This document shows positions 33,022-40,819 of a DNA stretch of 64,000 nucleotides, in pieces. The notes under the pieces are model-generated. The model had not been told where the DNA came from. It made no database searches and saw nothing but the letters and a program-made list of their open reading frames with translations. Position numbers and translations under genes: made by a program. Within the stretch, counting starts at the first letter, position 1, and each line of letters starts with the position of its first letter. The stretch covers positions 1,529,348 to 1,593,347 of the forward strand of contig NC_017946.1 of assembly GCF_000263735.1 (NCBI RefSeq), in the 5' to 3' direction. The stretch comes from Pyrococcus sp. ST04 (GTDB lineage: Archaea > Methanobacteriota_B > Thermococci > Thermococcales > Thermococcaceae).

Positions 33022-33726
33022 CTAGAGCCTCTTGAGATAATCTAAGAACTTCCAGAGACTGTTGAACTCCTCTACCTCCCCATCTTTATATACTTCTACA
33101 ACTCCGTCCGGCCTAAACCTGAGACCAAAATCATAATTCCCCTTTGTCAGCTTCTGCACGAATACTTCCTTGGGCTTTGGAGGGAGGTAACTTGTCATCA
33201 TATCATTCATTAGTTCAACTTCAAATCCAAATCTTTCACTGAGTCTTGGGAAAAGGAGAACGGCTGGAGTGTTCATACAATCAACTAATGCCTTCCCTTC
33301 TATTTTGAAGTCGTAGTGCTTGAATAACTCATGCAACATGTCATCAAGCGCGTTAGGATAGTAAACAGTAGCACCTATGTCATTAGGAGGAGCCTCAACA
33401 AACGCTCTGTTGTTTAATATGGCATTAACTTCATCAACTTCAAGCCCGCTGATTTCAACCCTAACTCCTCCATAGTAATACACATAGGCGAATGGGTAGC
33501 CTTTTTTCTTTGCAAAGTCCCTAAGTGCTATTAGAGGTATTAATCTAACGTCCATAATAGTAGAGCCTGTGCTAACTATTCCCACAACCAATGCTCTTTT
33601 GCCGTATCTTGAAATTGCTCTACCATCTCTTCCCACAACAATAGTTCCTTGAGCGGCTGTTCCTATTGCTCTTCCAAGGAGCGCGAGCTCCTCAGGGTTA
33701 AATTTTTCTGACTTATATAATTCCAT
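33022..33726 (-). CDS. Degenerate phosphohexomutase-like protein
   Basis: This 234-residue protein matches only the first two domains of the phosphomannomutase/phosphoglucomutase family (normal length about 450). VVGRDGRAISRYGKRALVVG and VSTGSTIMDVRLIPLIALRD are domain 1 strands. The catalytic loop TASHNP is replaced by YYYGGVRVEISGLE, and the metal loop DGDADR by DFGLRFRPDGVVEVY. The sugar and phosphate-binding domains 3 and 4 are absent. It is therefore probably not a mutase. It is adjacent to the nucleotidyltransferase gene, so a regulatory or binding role in sugar-nucleotide synthesis is possible. Confidence 0.78.
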   Translation of the reverse strand: MELYKSEKFNPEELALLGRAIGTAAQGTIVVGRDGRAISRYGKRALVVGIVSTGSTIMDVRLIPLIALRDFAKKKGYPFAYVYYYGGVRVEISGLEVDEVNAILNNRAFVEAPPNDIGATVYYPNALDDMLHELFKHYDFKIEGKALVDCMNTPAVLLFPRLSERFGFEVELMNDMMTSYLPPKPKEVFVQKLTKGNYDFGLRFRPDGVVEVYKDGEVEEFNSLWKFLDYLKRL

Positions 33727-33739
33727 TCACTCCACCCCC

Positions 33740-34825
33740 TCAATCAGGTAGTATAATGCTCTCTTTCCCAACTCTTGAGTCAGCCCAAATTTTAACATTC
33801 GCTCCAATTTTGCTATATTCTTCTATAATAGAGTTATCCCCTATAACGCTACCCGGCTCAATTACTACTCCTTTTCCAATATATACGTTTTCACCAATTA
33901 TTGCCTCCCTAATTTCTGCTCCCTCTTCTATTACAACATTGGAAAATATTACAGACCTCTCAATCCTAACATTTCTCCCGACCTCTACATTGTCCCCCAA
34001 CACTGCAAAGCCCACTATATTTGGCCTTCTAAGGATGCATCGACTCCCAGTAAAGAGGCTACCTCCCTTCTCAATATTCCCTTTTAAGGAACCAACATTT
34101 ATCTGAGGCAGCTTAAGCTTCCCTGCGAAAACATCTTCAGTTGCCTGAAGATATGTTGAAGGTCTTCCAACATCGTTCCAATATTCATCAAAAGGAAATC
34201 CATATATTGGTATTCCTTCCTTAAGCATCTTTGGGAATAAGTTTAGTGAAAAGTCATAATTTTCGCCTTTAGGTATCAAATCAAATATATCAGGCTCAAA
34301 AACGTAAATTCCAGCATTAACTAAATTACTTGGAGCCTCTTCTCTTTTTGGCTTCTCTTTAAAATAGAGGATTTTATTATCTTTATCCAAAACGGCAACT
34401 CCATAATGACTTGGATCCTCGACTTTCGTCAAAGCCATTGTAGCTATACCACCTTTCTTCTTGTGAAATTCTAATAAAGCTTTAAAGTTCAAATTCGTCA
34501 AAATGTCACTCGATGCAACAATGAACGTGTCATCTATGAAATGCTCTGCCTTTTTGAGTGCACCAGCTGTTCCTAGTTTAATATTTTCCCCATTAGAATA
34601 CTTTATTTCAATTCCGAACCTTTCACCATTGCCAAAGTATTCGAATATTTTCTCTTTCAGGTAGCCAACAAGTATTATCACCTCTTCTATACCAATGTCT
34701 ACAAGGCTTTGAAGGATATATTCCATTAGGGGCTTATTGAAGAAAGGCATCATCGGTTTTGGCCTATATATAGTCAAGGGAAGAAGTCTCGTTCCCTTTC
34801 CACCCGCTAGTAATACTGCCTGCAT
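33740..34825 (-). CDS. Sugar-phosphate nucleotidylyltransferase, mannose-1-phosphate guanylyltransferase-like
   Basis: This 361-residue enzyme has an N-terminal nucleotidyltransferase domain and a C-terminal left-handed beta-helix. QAVLLAGGKGTRLLPLTIYR is the NTP-binding signature, PKPMMPFFNKPLMEYILQSL continues the active site, and DVGRPSTYLQATED ends the catalytic domain. Hexapeptide repeats run from about residue 250 (VEVGRNVRIERSVI, ENVYIGKGVVIEP). Relatives make GDP-mannose or other nucleotide sugars; the sugar cannot be told from sequence. It lies directly upstream of the degenerate mutase gene. Confidence 0.9.
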   Translation of the reverse strand: MQAVLLAGGKGTRLLPLTIYRPKPMMPFFNKPLMEYILQSLVDIGIEEVIILVGYLKEKIFEYFGNGERFGIEIKYSNGENIKLGTAGALKKAEHFIDDTFIVASSDILTNLNFKALLEFHKKKGGIATMALTKVEDPSHYGVAVLDKDNKILYFKEKPKREEAPSNLVNAGIYVFEPDIFDLIPKGENYDFSLNLFPKMLKEGIPIYGFPFDEYWNDVGRPSTYLQATEDVFAGKLKLPQINVGSLKGNIEKGGSLFTGSRCILRRPNIVGFAVLGDNVEVGRNVRIERSVIFSNVVIEEGAEIREAIIGENVYIGKGVVIEPGSVIGDNSIIEEYSKIGANVKIWADSRVGKESIILPD

Positions 34826-34904
34826 AGTTCACTCCCAAAATTCTAATGAATTTTTCCTTATTAAATAATTGCGGTCTTAAATTTAGAGAAAAGAAGGAAG
34901 AAAA

Positions 34905-36266
34905 CTATTCGGCAAAGGTTATCACCTTAAGGTGAATTGGCCTCCTGACAACATTAGCTTTTTTAGCTCCAATAAGGTACCTAACACCCTTCTCACTAAC
35001 AACATCTATCAGTCTCTGGGTTATTATACCATTGAACACTATCGCATAGACCGATTCATTTTCTTCAATTGCACTTAGCAGATCTCTTGTATGTACCTCA
35101 CTTATGACATTCTTGTTTTCATCGAGCAATAGTGCAATTGGATCTGAAGAATTCTTAACTTTCTCAATAAATGGTTCAAATTCTTTATAATTTGGCTGAA
35201 GAACTTTTAGTGGTTTAACTATTTTTTCATTTGCTTTCACAACCGTTCTTTGCTGAGTTATTTGCTTATTCTCCTCCTTCTGTTCTTCTGTTTCCTTTAT
35301 TTCAGTTTCTTTCTCTCGCTCCTTAACTATCTCATAGAAACTTTTGCCCTTGTTGAATAGTTCATTCATAACTTGCTCGGCAGGAACCTTGCTTCTTAGG
35401 GCCTTAATTATTTCCTTCTTTGTTAACTCCTCAACCTCCTTGCCCTCGGGAGCCCTCGCTACATAGTCTATGTCAGCAACCTGGAGAAGTTCTTTGAGTA
35501 TCAGCTCTCCACCCCTATCACCATCAGTAAACGCTGTAACTATCCTTTCCTTACTGAGCCTAATTATAGTTTCTGGAATTGAAGTTCCCTCAACAGCTAT
35601 TGCATTCTTTATACCATGCCTTAGCAAGTTTAGAACATCCGCTCTGCCCTCAACTACTATTATTGAGTCAGAGAACGGGACATGAGGACCTGCAGGGAGC
35701 TTTTCGGGACCGTATTCAATGAGCTCCATTTCTCTTACGGCCTTCCTTACCTCCTCGACGAGTTCCTGAGTCTCTGGAATCTCTTCCTCCATGAGGGTTT
35801 CGAGGATTTCCTTGGCCCTCTCTATGATGTATTTCCTCTTTGTTGCCCTAACATCTTCTATTTTTATTACCCTGATTTTTGCCTCACAGGGCCCTACCCT
35901 GTCAATTGTTTCAAGTGCTGCAGCTATTATTGCAGTTTCCACCCTGTCCAAGCTTGAAGGGACGAGAATTGTTCCATAAGTTTTACCTGCTTTTGTGTGA
36001 ACTTCAACTTTTATTCTTCCAATTCTTCCAGTTTTTTGAAGCTCTCTTAGATCTAGGTCGTCTCCCAGTAATCCCTCAGTTTGACCGAATATTGCTCCAA
36101 CAACGTCAGGCCTTTCAACGACACCATTAGCCTCAAATTCAGCGTGAATTATGTATTTTGTAGTCCCAAAATCATCTTTTCCTGCCATAACACCACCCTC
36201 TTTTAATTTTTCGAATCTCTGCTTTTCAGATAGGATATGCTGAAGTATCGTTCGTTTTCTTTTCAT
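34905..36266 (-). CDS. dnaG: Archaeal DnaG-like primase
   Basis: This Toprim-domain DnaG homologue (453 residues from the ATG at 36266) is known in archaea as an exosome-associated, poly(A)-binding protein and a primase. KYIIHAEFEANGVVERPDVV and IFGQTEGLLGDDLDLRELQ are the family N terminus. The Toprim motifs are IIVVEGRADVLNLL and TAFTDGDRGGEL. I choose 36266 because its ATG overlaps the stop of the upstream gene as TAATG and GAGGAGGGG precedes it; the internal ATG at 36188 also has a good GGGTGGTG site. A charged linker follows residue 320. Confidence 0.95.
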   Translation of the reverse strand: MKRKRTILQHILSEKQRFEKLKEGGVMAGKDDFGTTKYIIHAEFEANGVVERPDVVGAIFGQTEGLLGDDLDLRELQKTGRIGRIKVEVHTKAGKTYGTILVPSSLDRVETAIIAAALETIDRVGPCEAKIRVIKIEDVRATKRKYIIERAKEILETLMEEEIPETQELVEEVRKAVREMELIEYGPEKLPAGPHVPFSDSIIVVEGRADVLNLLRHGIKNAIAVEGTSIPETIIRLSKERIVTAFTDGDRGGELILKELLQVADIDYVARAPEGKEVEELTKKEIIKALRSKVPAEQVMNELFNKGKSFYEIVKEREKETEIKETEEQKEENKQITQQRTVVKANEKIVKPLKVLQPNYKEFEPFIEKVKNSSDPIALLLDENKNVISEVHTRDLLSAIEENESVYAIVFNGIITQRLIDVVSEKGVRYLIGAKKANVVRRPIHLKVITFAE

Positions 36267-36661
36267 TAAATCCCCTCCTCGGGGGGCCAGAAACGGAGAC
36301 TCAGGCTCTCCCACAGGGAGTATAAATCTTCTATTCCTTTTGCATCTTTCATCGCAATGAACTTAAGTTCTCTCCTGGTTTCAATGTCTACCTTAGTTAA
36401 ACCTTCAAGGAGGGAATGCAATTTCTTAGCCAATTGCTCTCCCGTGTTATCAAAGTCTGTGAGGATCATTACTTCTTCGTATTCAGATGCCATTAGTGCA
36501 ATATCTGCAAGGGATGAGCGGGAGAGCCTGAGTATCTCCGTTCGGACCCCCAATTTCCTCAGGGATTCCTCATCTCGCTTTCCTTCGACGATTATTAGGC
36601 CCGTAAACTCTCGCAGTTTTTCGATTATCCTTTCAAATCTGTCAATATTTTCGGGGTACAT
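36266..36661 (-). CDS. Small Toprim-domain protein
   Basis: This small protein (131 residues from the ATG at 36661) consists of a Toprim domain: LIIVEGKRDEESLRKLGV carries the catalytic Glu and VMILTDFDNTGEQLAKKL the Asp-x-Asp. It resembles RNase M5-type or primase-like single-domain proteins. An in-frame TTG at 36715 would add 18 hydrophobic residues, and I cannot exclude it. It is coupled to dnaG by a TAATG overlap, which suggests a role in the same RNA or DNA process. Confidence 0.82.
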   Translation of the reverse strand: MYPENIDRFERIIEKLREFTGLIIVEGKRDEESLRKLGVRTEILRLSRSSLADIALMASEYEEVMILTDFDNTGEQLAKKLHSLLEGLTKVDIETRRELKFIAMKDAKGIEDLYSLWESLSLRFWPPEEGI

Positions 36662-36708
36662 AGCCCCGTCAAGTAGTAAGGCTAACTTGAGAGTTATAAG
36701 TTTAGCGA

Positions 36709-37983
36709 TTAACAAACCTCCTTAATTCTCCCATGGTAAGTGAAAGGCTCTTCATAGAATTCTTCAATTAGCCTCTGTAACTTCCTCGATATCTGAATTT
36801 GAACTCCCCACGAACCTTCGATTTTTCCTTCAGCAGCCATTCTACCCAAGAACTTCTTCATTTCCTCACTAAGAGGGGAAGGTTTACACCTAGCCCAGGG
36901 GGTTCCGGGGAGGGGCATAAAGTAATGAGCCCTAACTTTTCCACCTTTCCTCATTATCCATTTCATAAGCTCTATACTTTTTCTCTGGCTCTCAAAGCTT
37001 TCTCCAGGAAGACCCACTATAAAATCAACAACAGGCTCAAGCCCATATTCAAGAGCAAGCTCAACAGCATTCATAACATGTTCAACCTTGTGCAACCTAT
37101 GCATTGCCCTAAGCATCGCATCATCTCCACTTTGGGCCCCTATAGCAAGTCTTCTAGTGTCTGTATATTCGATAAGTAACTCAACGGTTTCCTTAGTAAC
37201 AAATTCTGGTCTAACCTCACTTGGAAAAGTTCCATAAAACAGCCTTCTACCCTCCTTTCTTAGAGGTTGAAGAGCTTTAAGTAGAGCCTCCAGCTTTTCT
37301 ATTTTCAGTATAGCACCAGGACTTCCATAAGCAAAGGCGTTGGGTGTTATGTACCTCATGTCCTTCATACGCCGAGAGTACTTGACGATTTGATCTATTG
37401 GCCTGTGCCTCATTCTAAACCCCTTGGCGTAAGGAGTTTGACAGTAATAGCAACCAAAGGGGCAGCCCCTACTAATTTCCATTGGAGATATCAACCTAAG
37501 TCCTTCCGGATAGGGTGGGAACCTCCAGAAGTCCTCAACTTTTGCAAATCCCGTAAAAACGAATTCACTTCCAAGATAAAAGGCGAGACCTTTAATTTTC
37601 TCCAGATATCTACCAACCTTGTATTCTTTCCTCTTCAACTCCGTTAGAAGATTAAAGAGTACCTCTTCACCTTCTCCAATAACTGCAATGTCAAACCCCA
37701 AAATTCTCAACGTGTGCCTAGGCATTGCCATTGCATGGTAGCCACCTGCAACAAATATTGAGTCGAGTTTACTCTTTAGAAAATCAAGTTCCCTCTTAAC
37801 TTCTTCAACCTCCTGAGAATAAAAGGAATAAAGAACAACTTTGGGCCTAGCTCTCACTATCTCTTCCAAACTCTTGGTTACAAGGATATCTGACAAGTCA
37901 TAGCCCTGGCTCTCCAATGCAGCAAGAAGATGAACGAATGCATTATGATTCCTTCTTGTTATTCTTACAGCAACCTCGACCAC
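36709..37983 (-). CDS. Radical SAM protein with N-terminal B12-binding-like domain
   Basis: This 424-residue protein has an N-terminal cobalamin-binding-like domain (VVLYSFYSQEVEEVKREL, FVAGGYHAMAMPRHTLRILG, DIAVIGEGEEVL). A radical SAM core follows with SRGCPFGCYYCQTPY, which holds the CxxxCxxC cluster ligands, and GLPGESFESQRKSIELMKW. It resembles the class B methylthiotransferase/methyltransferase-like group, but the substrate is unknown. The start is a GTG at 37983. It precedes the Toprim and dnaG genes in the leftward run, but whether it belongs to their transcript is not clear. Confidence 0.87.
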   Translation of the reverse strand: MVEVAVRITRRNHNAFVHLLAALESQGYDLSDILVTKSLEEIVRARPKVVLYSFYSQEVEEVKRELDFLKSKLDSIFVAGGYHAMAMPRHTLRILGFDIAVIGEGEEVLFNLLTELKRKEYKVGRYLEKIKGLAFYLGSEFVFTGFAKVEDFWRFPPYPEGLRLISPMEISRGCPFGCYYCQTPYAKGFRMRHRPIDQIVKYSRRMKDMRYITPNAFAYGSPGAILKIEKLEALLKALQPLRKEGRRLFYGTFPSEVRPEFVTKETVELLIEYTDTRRLAIGAQSGDDAMLRAMHRLHKVEHVMNAVELALEYGLEPVVDFIVGLPGESFESQRKSIELMKWIMRKGGKVRAHYFMPLPGTPWARCKPSPLSEEMKKFLGRMAAEGKIEGSWGVQIQISRKLQRLIEEFYEEPFTYHGRIKEVC

Positions 37984-38033
37984 GAGAAGACGTTACAAAA
38001 TAACTTTAAAAATAATACTAAGGAGAGAAGAAG

Positions 38034-38237
38034 TCAGCTCCTAATTGCGAGCTTAATGTCCTCAGCCTTAACGGTCTTTCTGCCAGCGTGCTTTGCAAGG
38101 TCAACGGCCTTTCTTGCGATCTCAAGGGCCTTCTCTTCGAGGTGCTCAGCAAGAAGCTTTGCTGCCTGCTCGCTAACTCTCTGAGCACCTGCCTTCCTTA
38201 TAAGCCTGTCAACTGGGGCAATTGGTAACTCTCCCAT
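38034..38237 (-). CDS. Archaeal histone, HPfA type
   Basis: This is a 67-residue histone-fold protein that dimerises and wraps DNA. The sequence starts [20 protein letters not shown] and ends [17 protein letters not shown], nearly the same as P. furiosus HPfA1, with Arg and Lys at the usual DNA-contact positions. The ATG at 38237 follows AGGAGGTG; longer frames are not needed. A TATA box lies at 38286-38295. It is monocistronic, downstream of the CitG-like gene. Confidence 0.97.
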   Translation of the reverse strand: MGELPIAPVDRLIRKAGAQRVSEQAAKLLAEHLEEKALEIARKAVDLAKHAGRKTVKAEDIKLAIRS

Positions 38238-38285
38238 CATCCACACCTCCTACAAGCTTCTTTCATTGGAATTTGGGCCCTAAAA

Positions 38286-38295
38286 GTATATAAAC
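38286..38295 (-). promoter_or_regulatory. TATA box of the histone gene
   Basis: On the minus strand this reads GTTTATATAC, a textbook archaeal TATA box about 50 bases before the histone ATG. The rest of the 38296-38471 gap holds no gene I can support. A second AATTATATAA element points rightward at 38413-38422 with nothing obvious downstream. Confidence 0.6.
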
Positions 38296-38471
38296 TTTTC
38301 GGAATTCTCAGCCCTCCAATCCCCCTATAGAGGAATGGGGCAATAATGAATAATTAATAGTAGAATATCCTTCCAATGTTAATCATCCAAGGTCAAGATA
38401 GGGTGGCTAAAAATTATATAAGGAACTACCTAGGTAAGAGTTCTAAATTTCCCATGCACTACTATCTAGGC

Positions 38472-39380
38472 TTACAACTTCTTCAAAAATAATCCCCTCA
38501 AATAATAACCCTTGCAAAATAGCAATGACAGGGCTACGGCCATAATATCCGCCAAGCTACCAGGGTTTCTCAAATCACCTCTCTCACTCATAAATCTTTC
38601 GAAATATTCGATTTTTAAAGTCCCATGCAAAACCTTTCTAGCCATCTCCTTCACGAGTTTTGCCTCTTCCTTACCAGCCTTTCTTAGAATTAATGTATCC
38701 TCGTATCTTGCCAAGAGCTCCAGAAATGTTTTTCTAATGCACTCCTCTAATTCCAAAGAGCCACATAGTCTCTCTAGCATTTCAAGAGTTTCATAAGTTA
38801 TCTCGTAACTGTGCAACCACTCACAAAATATCAGCTCCCTTGGACAACTGATTTCCGCAAGCCTCCAGAGGTTTATGTCATCTTCAATGAGTTCCTTAAA
38901 AGAAGAGTCACTATAAACATCGTACTTTACTCCTTTTGGAATTCCCTTTGGATTTGCTATCCTTATGGCCTTATAGAATTCGACGGAGTCTAGGGGTGTT
39001 GAGTTAAAAATCAAGTTAGTAGCAACTTTACCAGCATCCTCAATGGAAGCTCCTGAAGATATAGCCACTATAAGAGGAACTGAAAGCGTAACCACCCCAA
39101 AGTTAGGGTTTGCATCTTGATACTTTTTTGAGTTTGAAACTGCAGTCTTTATCAACTCACCAATCCCTACTTCATTGGGTTTTATCTTCCCCTCCTTGAG
39201 AAGGATCCCCCTTTTAACAGCTTCAATATAAGGGCCAATTAAAGCTGTATTTGCAAATAGAAAATGATAGAATGTTAAATCTTCAAAATCTCTAAGCCTT
39301 GAAACATTTCCTGGCTTGGGAACAGCTACCTCTACTAGGCTCCCCAATATGAAAGCCCTCACAACATCCACACTGCCCAC
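38472..39380 (-). CDS. CitG-like triphosphoribosyl-dephospho-CoA synthase family protein
   Basis: This 302-residue protein is of the COG1767 (CitG/MdcB) family. EVAVPKPGNVSRLRDFEDL is the family signature, with GVVTLSVPLIVAISSG and RNPGSLADIMAVALSLL near the ends. In bacteria CitG makes the prosthetic group precursor of citrate lyase. Archaea without that enzyme carry relatives of unknown role, so the reaction here is uncertain. The start is a GTG at 39380, and the gene overlaps nothing but directly follows the membrane protein gene, so the two may be co-transcribed. Confidence 0.83.
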   Translation of the reverse strand: MGSVDVVRAFILGSLVEVAVPKPGNVSRLRDFEDLTFYHFLFANTALIGPYIEAVKRGILLKEGKIKPNEVGIGELIKTAVSNSKKYQDANPNFGVVTLSVPLIVAISSGASIEDAGKVATNLIFNSTPLDSVEFYKAIRIANPKGIPKGVKYDVYSDSSFKELIEDDINLWRLAEISCPRELIFCEWLHSYEITYETLEMLERLCGSLELEECIRKTFLELLARYEDTLILRKAGKEEAKLVKEMARKVLHGTLKIEYFERFMSERGDLRNPGSLADIMAVALSLLFCKGYYLRGLFLKKL

Positions 39381-39382
39381 CG

Positions 39383-40093
39383 CTATTTCTCAACCGTCAG
39401 CTTCCCAATAAGTTTTTGCACTTTTATTCTAACAGTGAAGTTGCCTTCATTCCCGGCGTTGTTGTTGAACTTCCCAATTATCCTGGATACAGAAATCTCA
39501 GGCTTTGCATTCTTAGGAATAACTACATTAACTTCACCAAGAACGTTTTCTGCTTCAAAGCTCTCAAGAACCTTGACATCAAGCTCACCAAGAACATTTT
39601 CAACGACGACTTTTCTTGCAGACGATATCCTAACTTCACCGAGAATGTTCTCAAAATTTACCTTATCGACGTTAACATCAACAATAAGCTTTCCAAGAAC
39701 ATTGCCCAGTACAAGCTTTGAGATGTTTGTGCTCTCTATTATAATTACTGGCTCTTCATACTCCGCACAGTTGTGGCAGAGAATTATCAACGTTCCATTT
39801 CTATTTGTCACTTCTACTGGAACATTTGAAAGCACCTTTCCTTGTCCTTCTTTAATAATCACCCTTCCAACAGCGTTATCTATGTTGATAGCCGAGAAGG
39901 TGAAAGTTCCAATTTCCATTACAGGCCCCGTGGCTTTTTTGCCGTTGCACTCACAGTGGCACTCCTTGAGATGGGAGGTAAGGTCGGTTATGTGGACAAA
40001 GAGCAACGCAACTGTAGCTAATACCACAACACCCACAACAACAGCAACCAAGATGAGTACACCGAATATAGAGAAACCTCTTCTCAACAACAC
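39383..40093 (-). CDS. Membrane-anchored adhesin-like beta protein
   Basis: This 236-residue protein has an N-terminal membrane helix (IFGVLILVAVVVGVVVLATV) and a mostly beta extracellular part. The body shows a repeating V-L-G-x-x-V/I pattern (NVLGKLIVDV, NILGEVRIS, NVLGELDVKV, NVLGEVNVVI), which looks like a beta-solenoid of the DUF4097 kind. The CHCEC and CHNC cysteines near the membrane could form disulfides. The start is a GTG at 40093, or the TTG next to it. Function is unknown; it is probably displayed outside the cell. Confidence 0.75.
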   Translation of the reverse strand: MLLRRGFSIFGVLILVAVVVGVVVLATVALLFVHITDLTSHLKECHCECNGKKATGPVMEIGTFTFSAINIDNAVGRVIIKEGQGKVLSNVPVEVTNRNGTLIILCHNCAEYEEPVIIIESTNISKLVLGNVLGKLIVDVNVDKVNFENILGEVRISSARKVVVENVLGELDVKVLESFEAENVLGEVNVVIPKNAKPEISVSRIIGKFNNNAGNEGNFTVRIKVQKLIGKLTVEK

Positions 40094-40143
40094 TCACCAA
40101 ACTACAATAAGTAAGAATAAAATATAAAAACTTGTTGGTAAAT

Positions 40144-40644
40144 TCACTTGAGAAGCTTGACAAATTCTCTCATCCATGCGTATAAATCTGCAGGGACTCT
40201 AGAGCTAACCCAATTCCCATCAACGACGACCTCAGCGTCAATCCACTCAACGCCGGCATTTATCATGTCGTCTTTTATCCCTGGATAGCTAGTACCTTTT
40301 CTTCCCCTAAGAACACCAGCCGAAATTAGAATCTGAGGTCCATGACATATGCTTGCAACCGGTTTGCCCTCGCTGAACATTTTTCTGGCTATCTCAACGG
40401 CTTTCTCATTGAGCCTAACCCTCTCAGGAGCCCTACCTCCAGGAAGAACTAATGCATCGAATTCATCAGGGTTAACTTCTTCAAAAGCCAAGTCAACGTC
40501 CACTGAGTATCCGTGCTTCCCAACGATAGTTCCTCTCTTAAAGCTTGCAATAAAGACCTCATGTCCCTCTTCTTTGAGTCTGTGGTAGGGATAGATAAGC
40601 TCAACATCCTCGAACTGGTCAGCACTTAGTATTAACACCTTCAT
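40144..40644 (-). CDS. pfpI: Intracellular protease PfpI (DJ-1/ThiJ/PfpI superfamily)
   Basis: This 166-residue protein is close to PfpI of P. furiosus, a hexameric ATP-independent intracellular peptidase. MKVLILSADQFEDVELIYP opens it, and SICHGPQILISAG holds the nucleophilic Cys and adjacent His. The conserved Glu (LSADQFED) completes the site; the active site is built between neighbouring subunits. The ATG at 40644 follows GGTGATGAG; the longer frame to 40686 would add 14 residues. It is divergent from taw1. Confidence 0.96.
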   Translation of the reverse strand: MKVLILSADQFEDVELIYPYHRLKEEGHEVFIASFKRGTIVGKHGYSVDVDLAFEEVNPDEFDALVLPGGRAPERVRLNEKAVEIARKMFSEGKPVASICHGPQILISAGVLRGRKGTSYPGIKDDMINAGVEWIDAEVVVDGNWVSSRVPADLYAWMREFVKLLK

Positions 40645-40744
40645 GCTCATCACCAACCCTATATTCGAGACCAACGGATAAAACACTACCTATGAAAGAA
40701 CATTCACACTTTTTTTACACAAGTCCTAAAACCTCACAATCCTC

Positions 40745-40804
40745 ATAATTGGCCAATTATATTTTTAAATAACTTTGAGGAACCCCAGATTAGGCGAGCC
40801 TAAT
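40745..40804 (+). promoter_or_regulatory. taw1 promoter with a 16-base palindrome and an inverted repeat
   Basis: ATAATTGGCCAATTAT at 40745-40760 is a perfect palindrome, immediately upstream of a TTTTTAAAT TATA box (40762-40770). A second dyad, ATTAGGC-GA-GCCTAAT at 40789-40804, covers the expected transcription start. Together they look like binding sites for a dimeric regulator in the pfpI/taw1 intergenic region; the factor is unknown. The second dyad could also form a leader hairpin. Confidence 0.55.
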
Positions 40805-40819
40805 TAGGAGGTGGGAGAG

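Noticed and set aside
33022-33726. Functional phosphomannomutase
   Set aside because: Catalytic serine loop, metal loop and domains 3-4 are missing.
39435-40127. A 230-residue plus-strand frame opposite the adhesin-like gene
   Set aside because: Thr/Ser/Pro-rich antisense frame with no RBS; the minus strand gene has a membrane helix and clear beta repeats.
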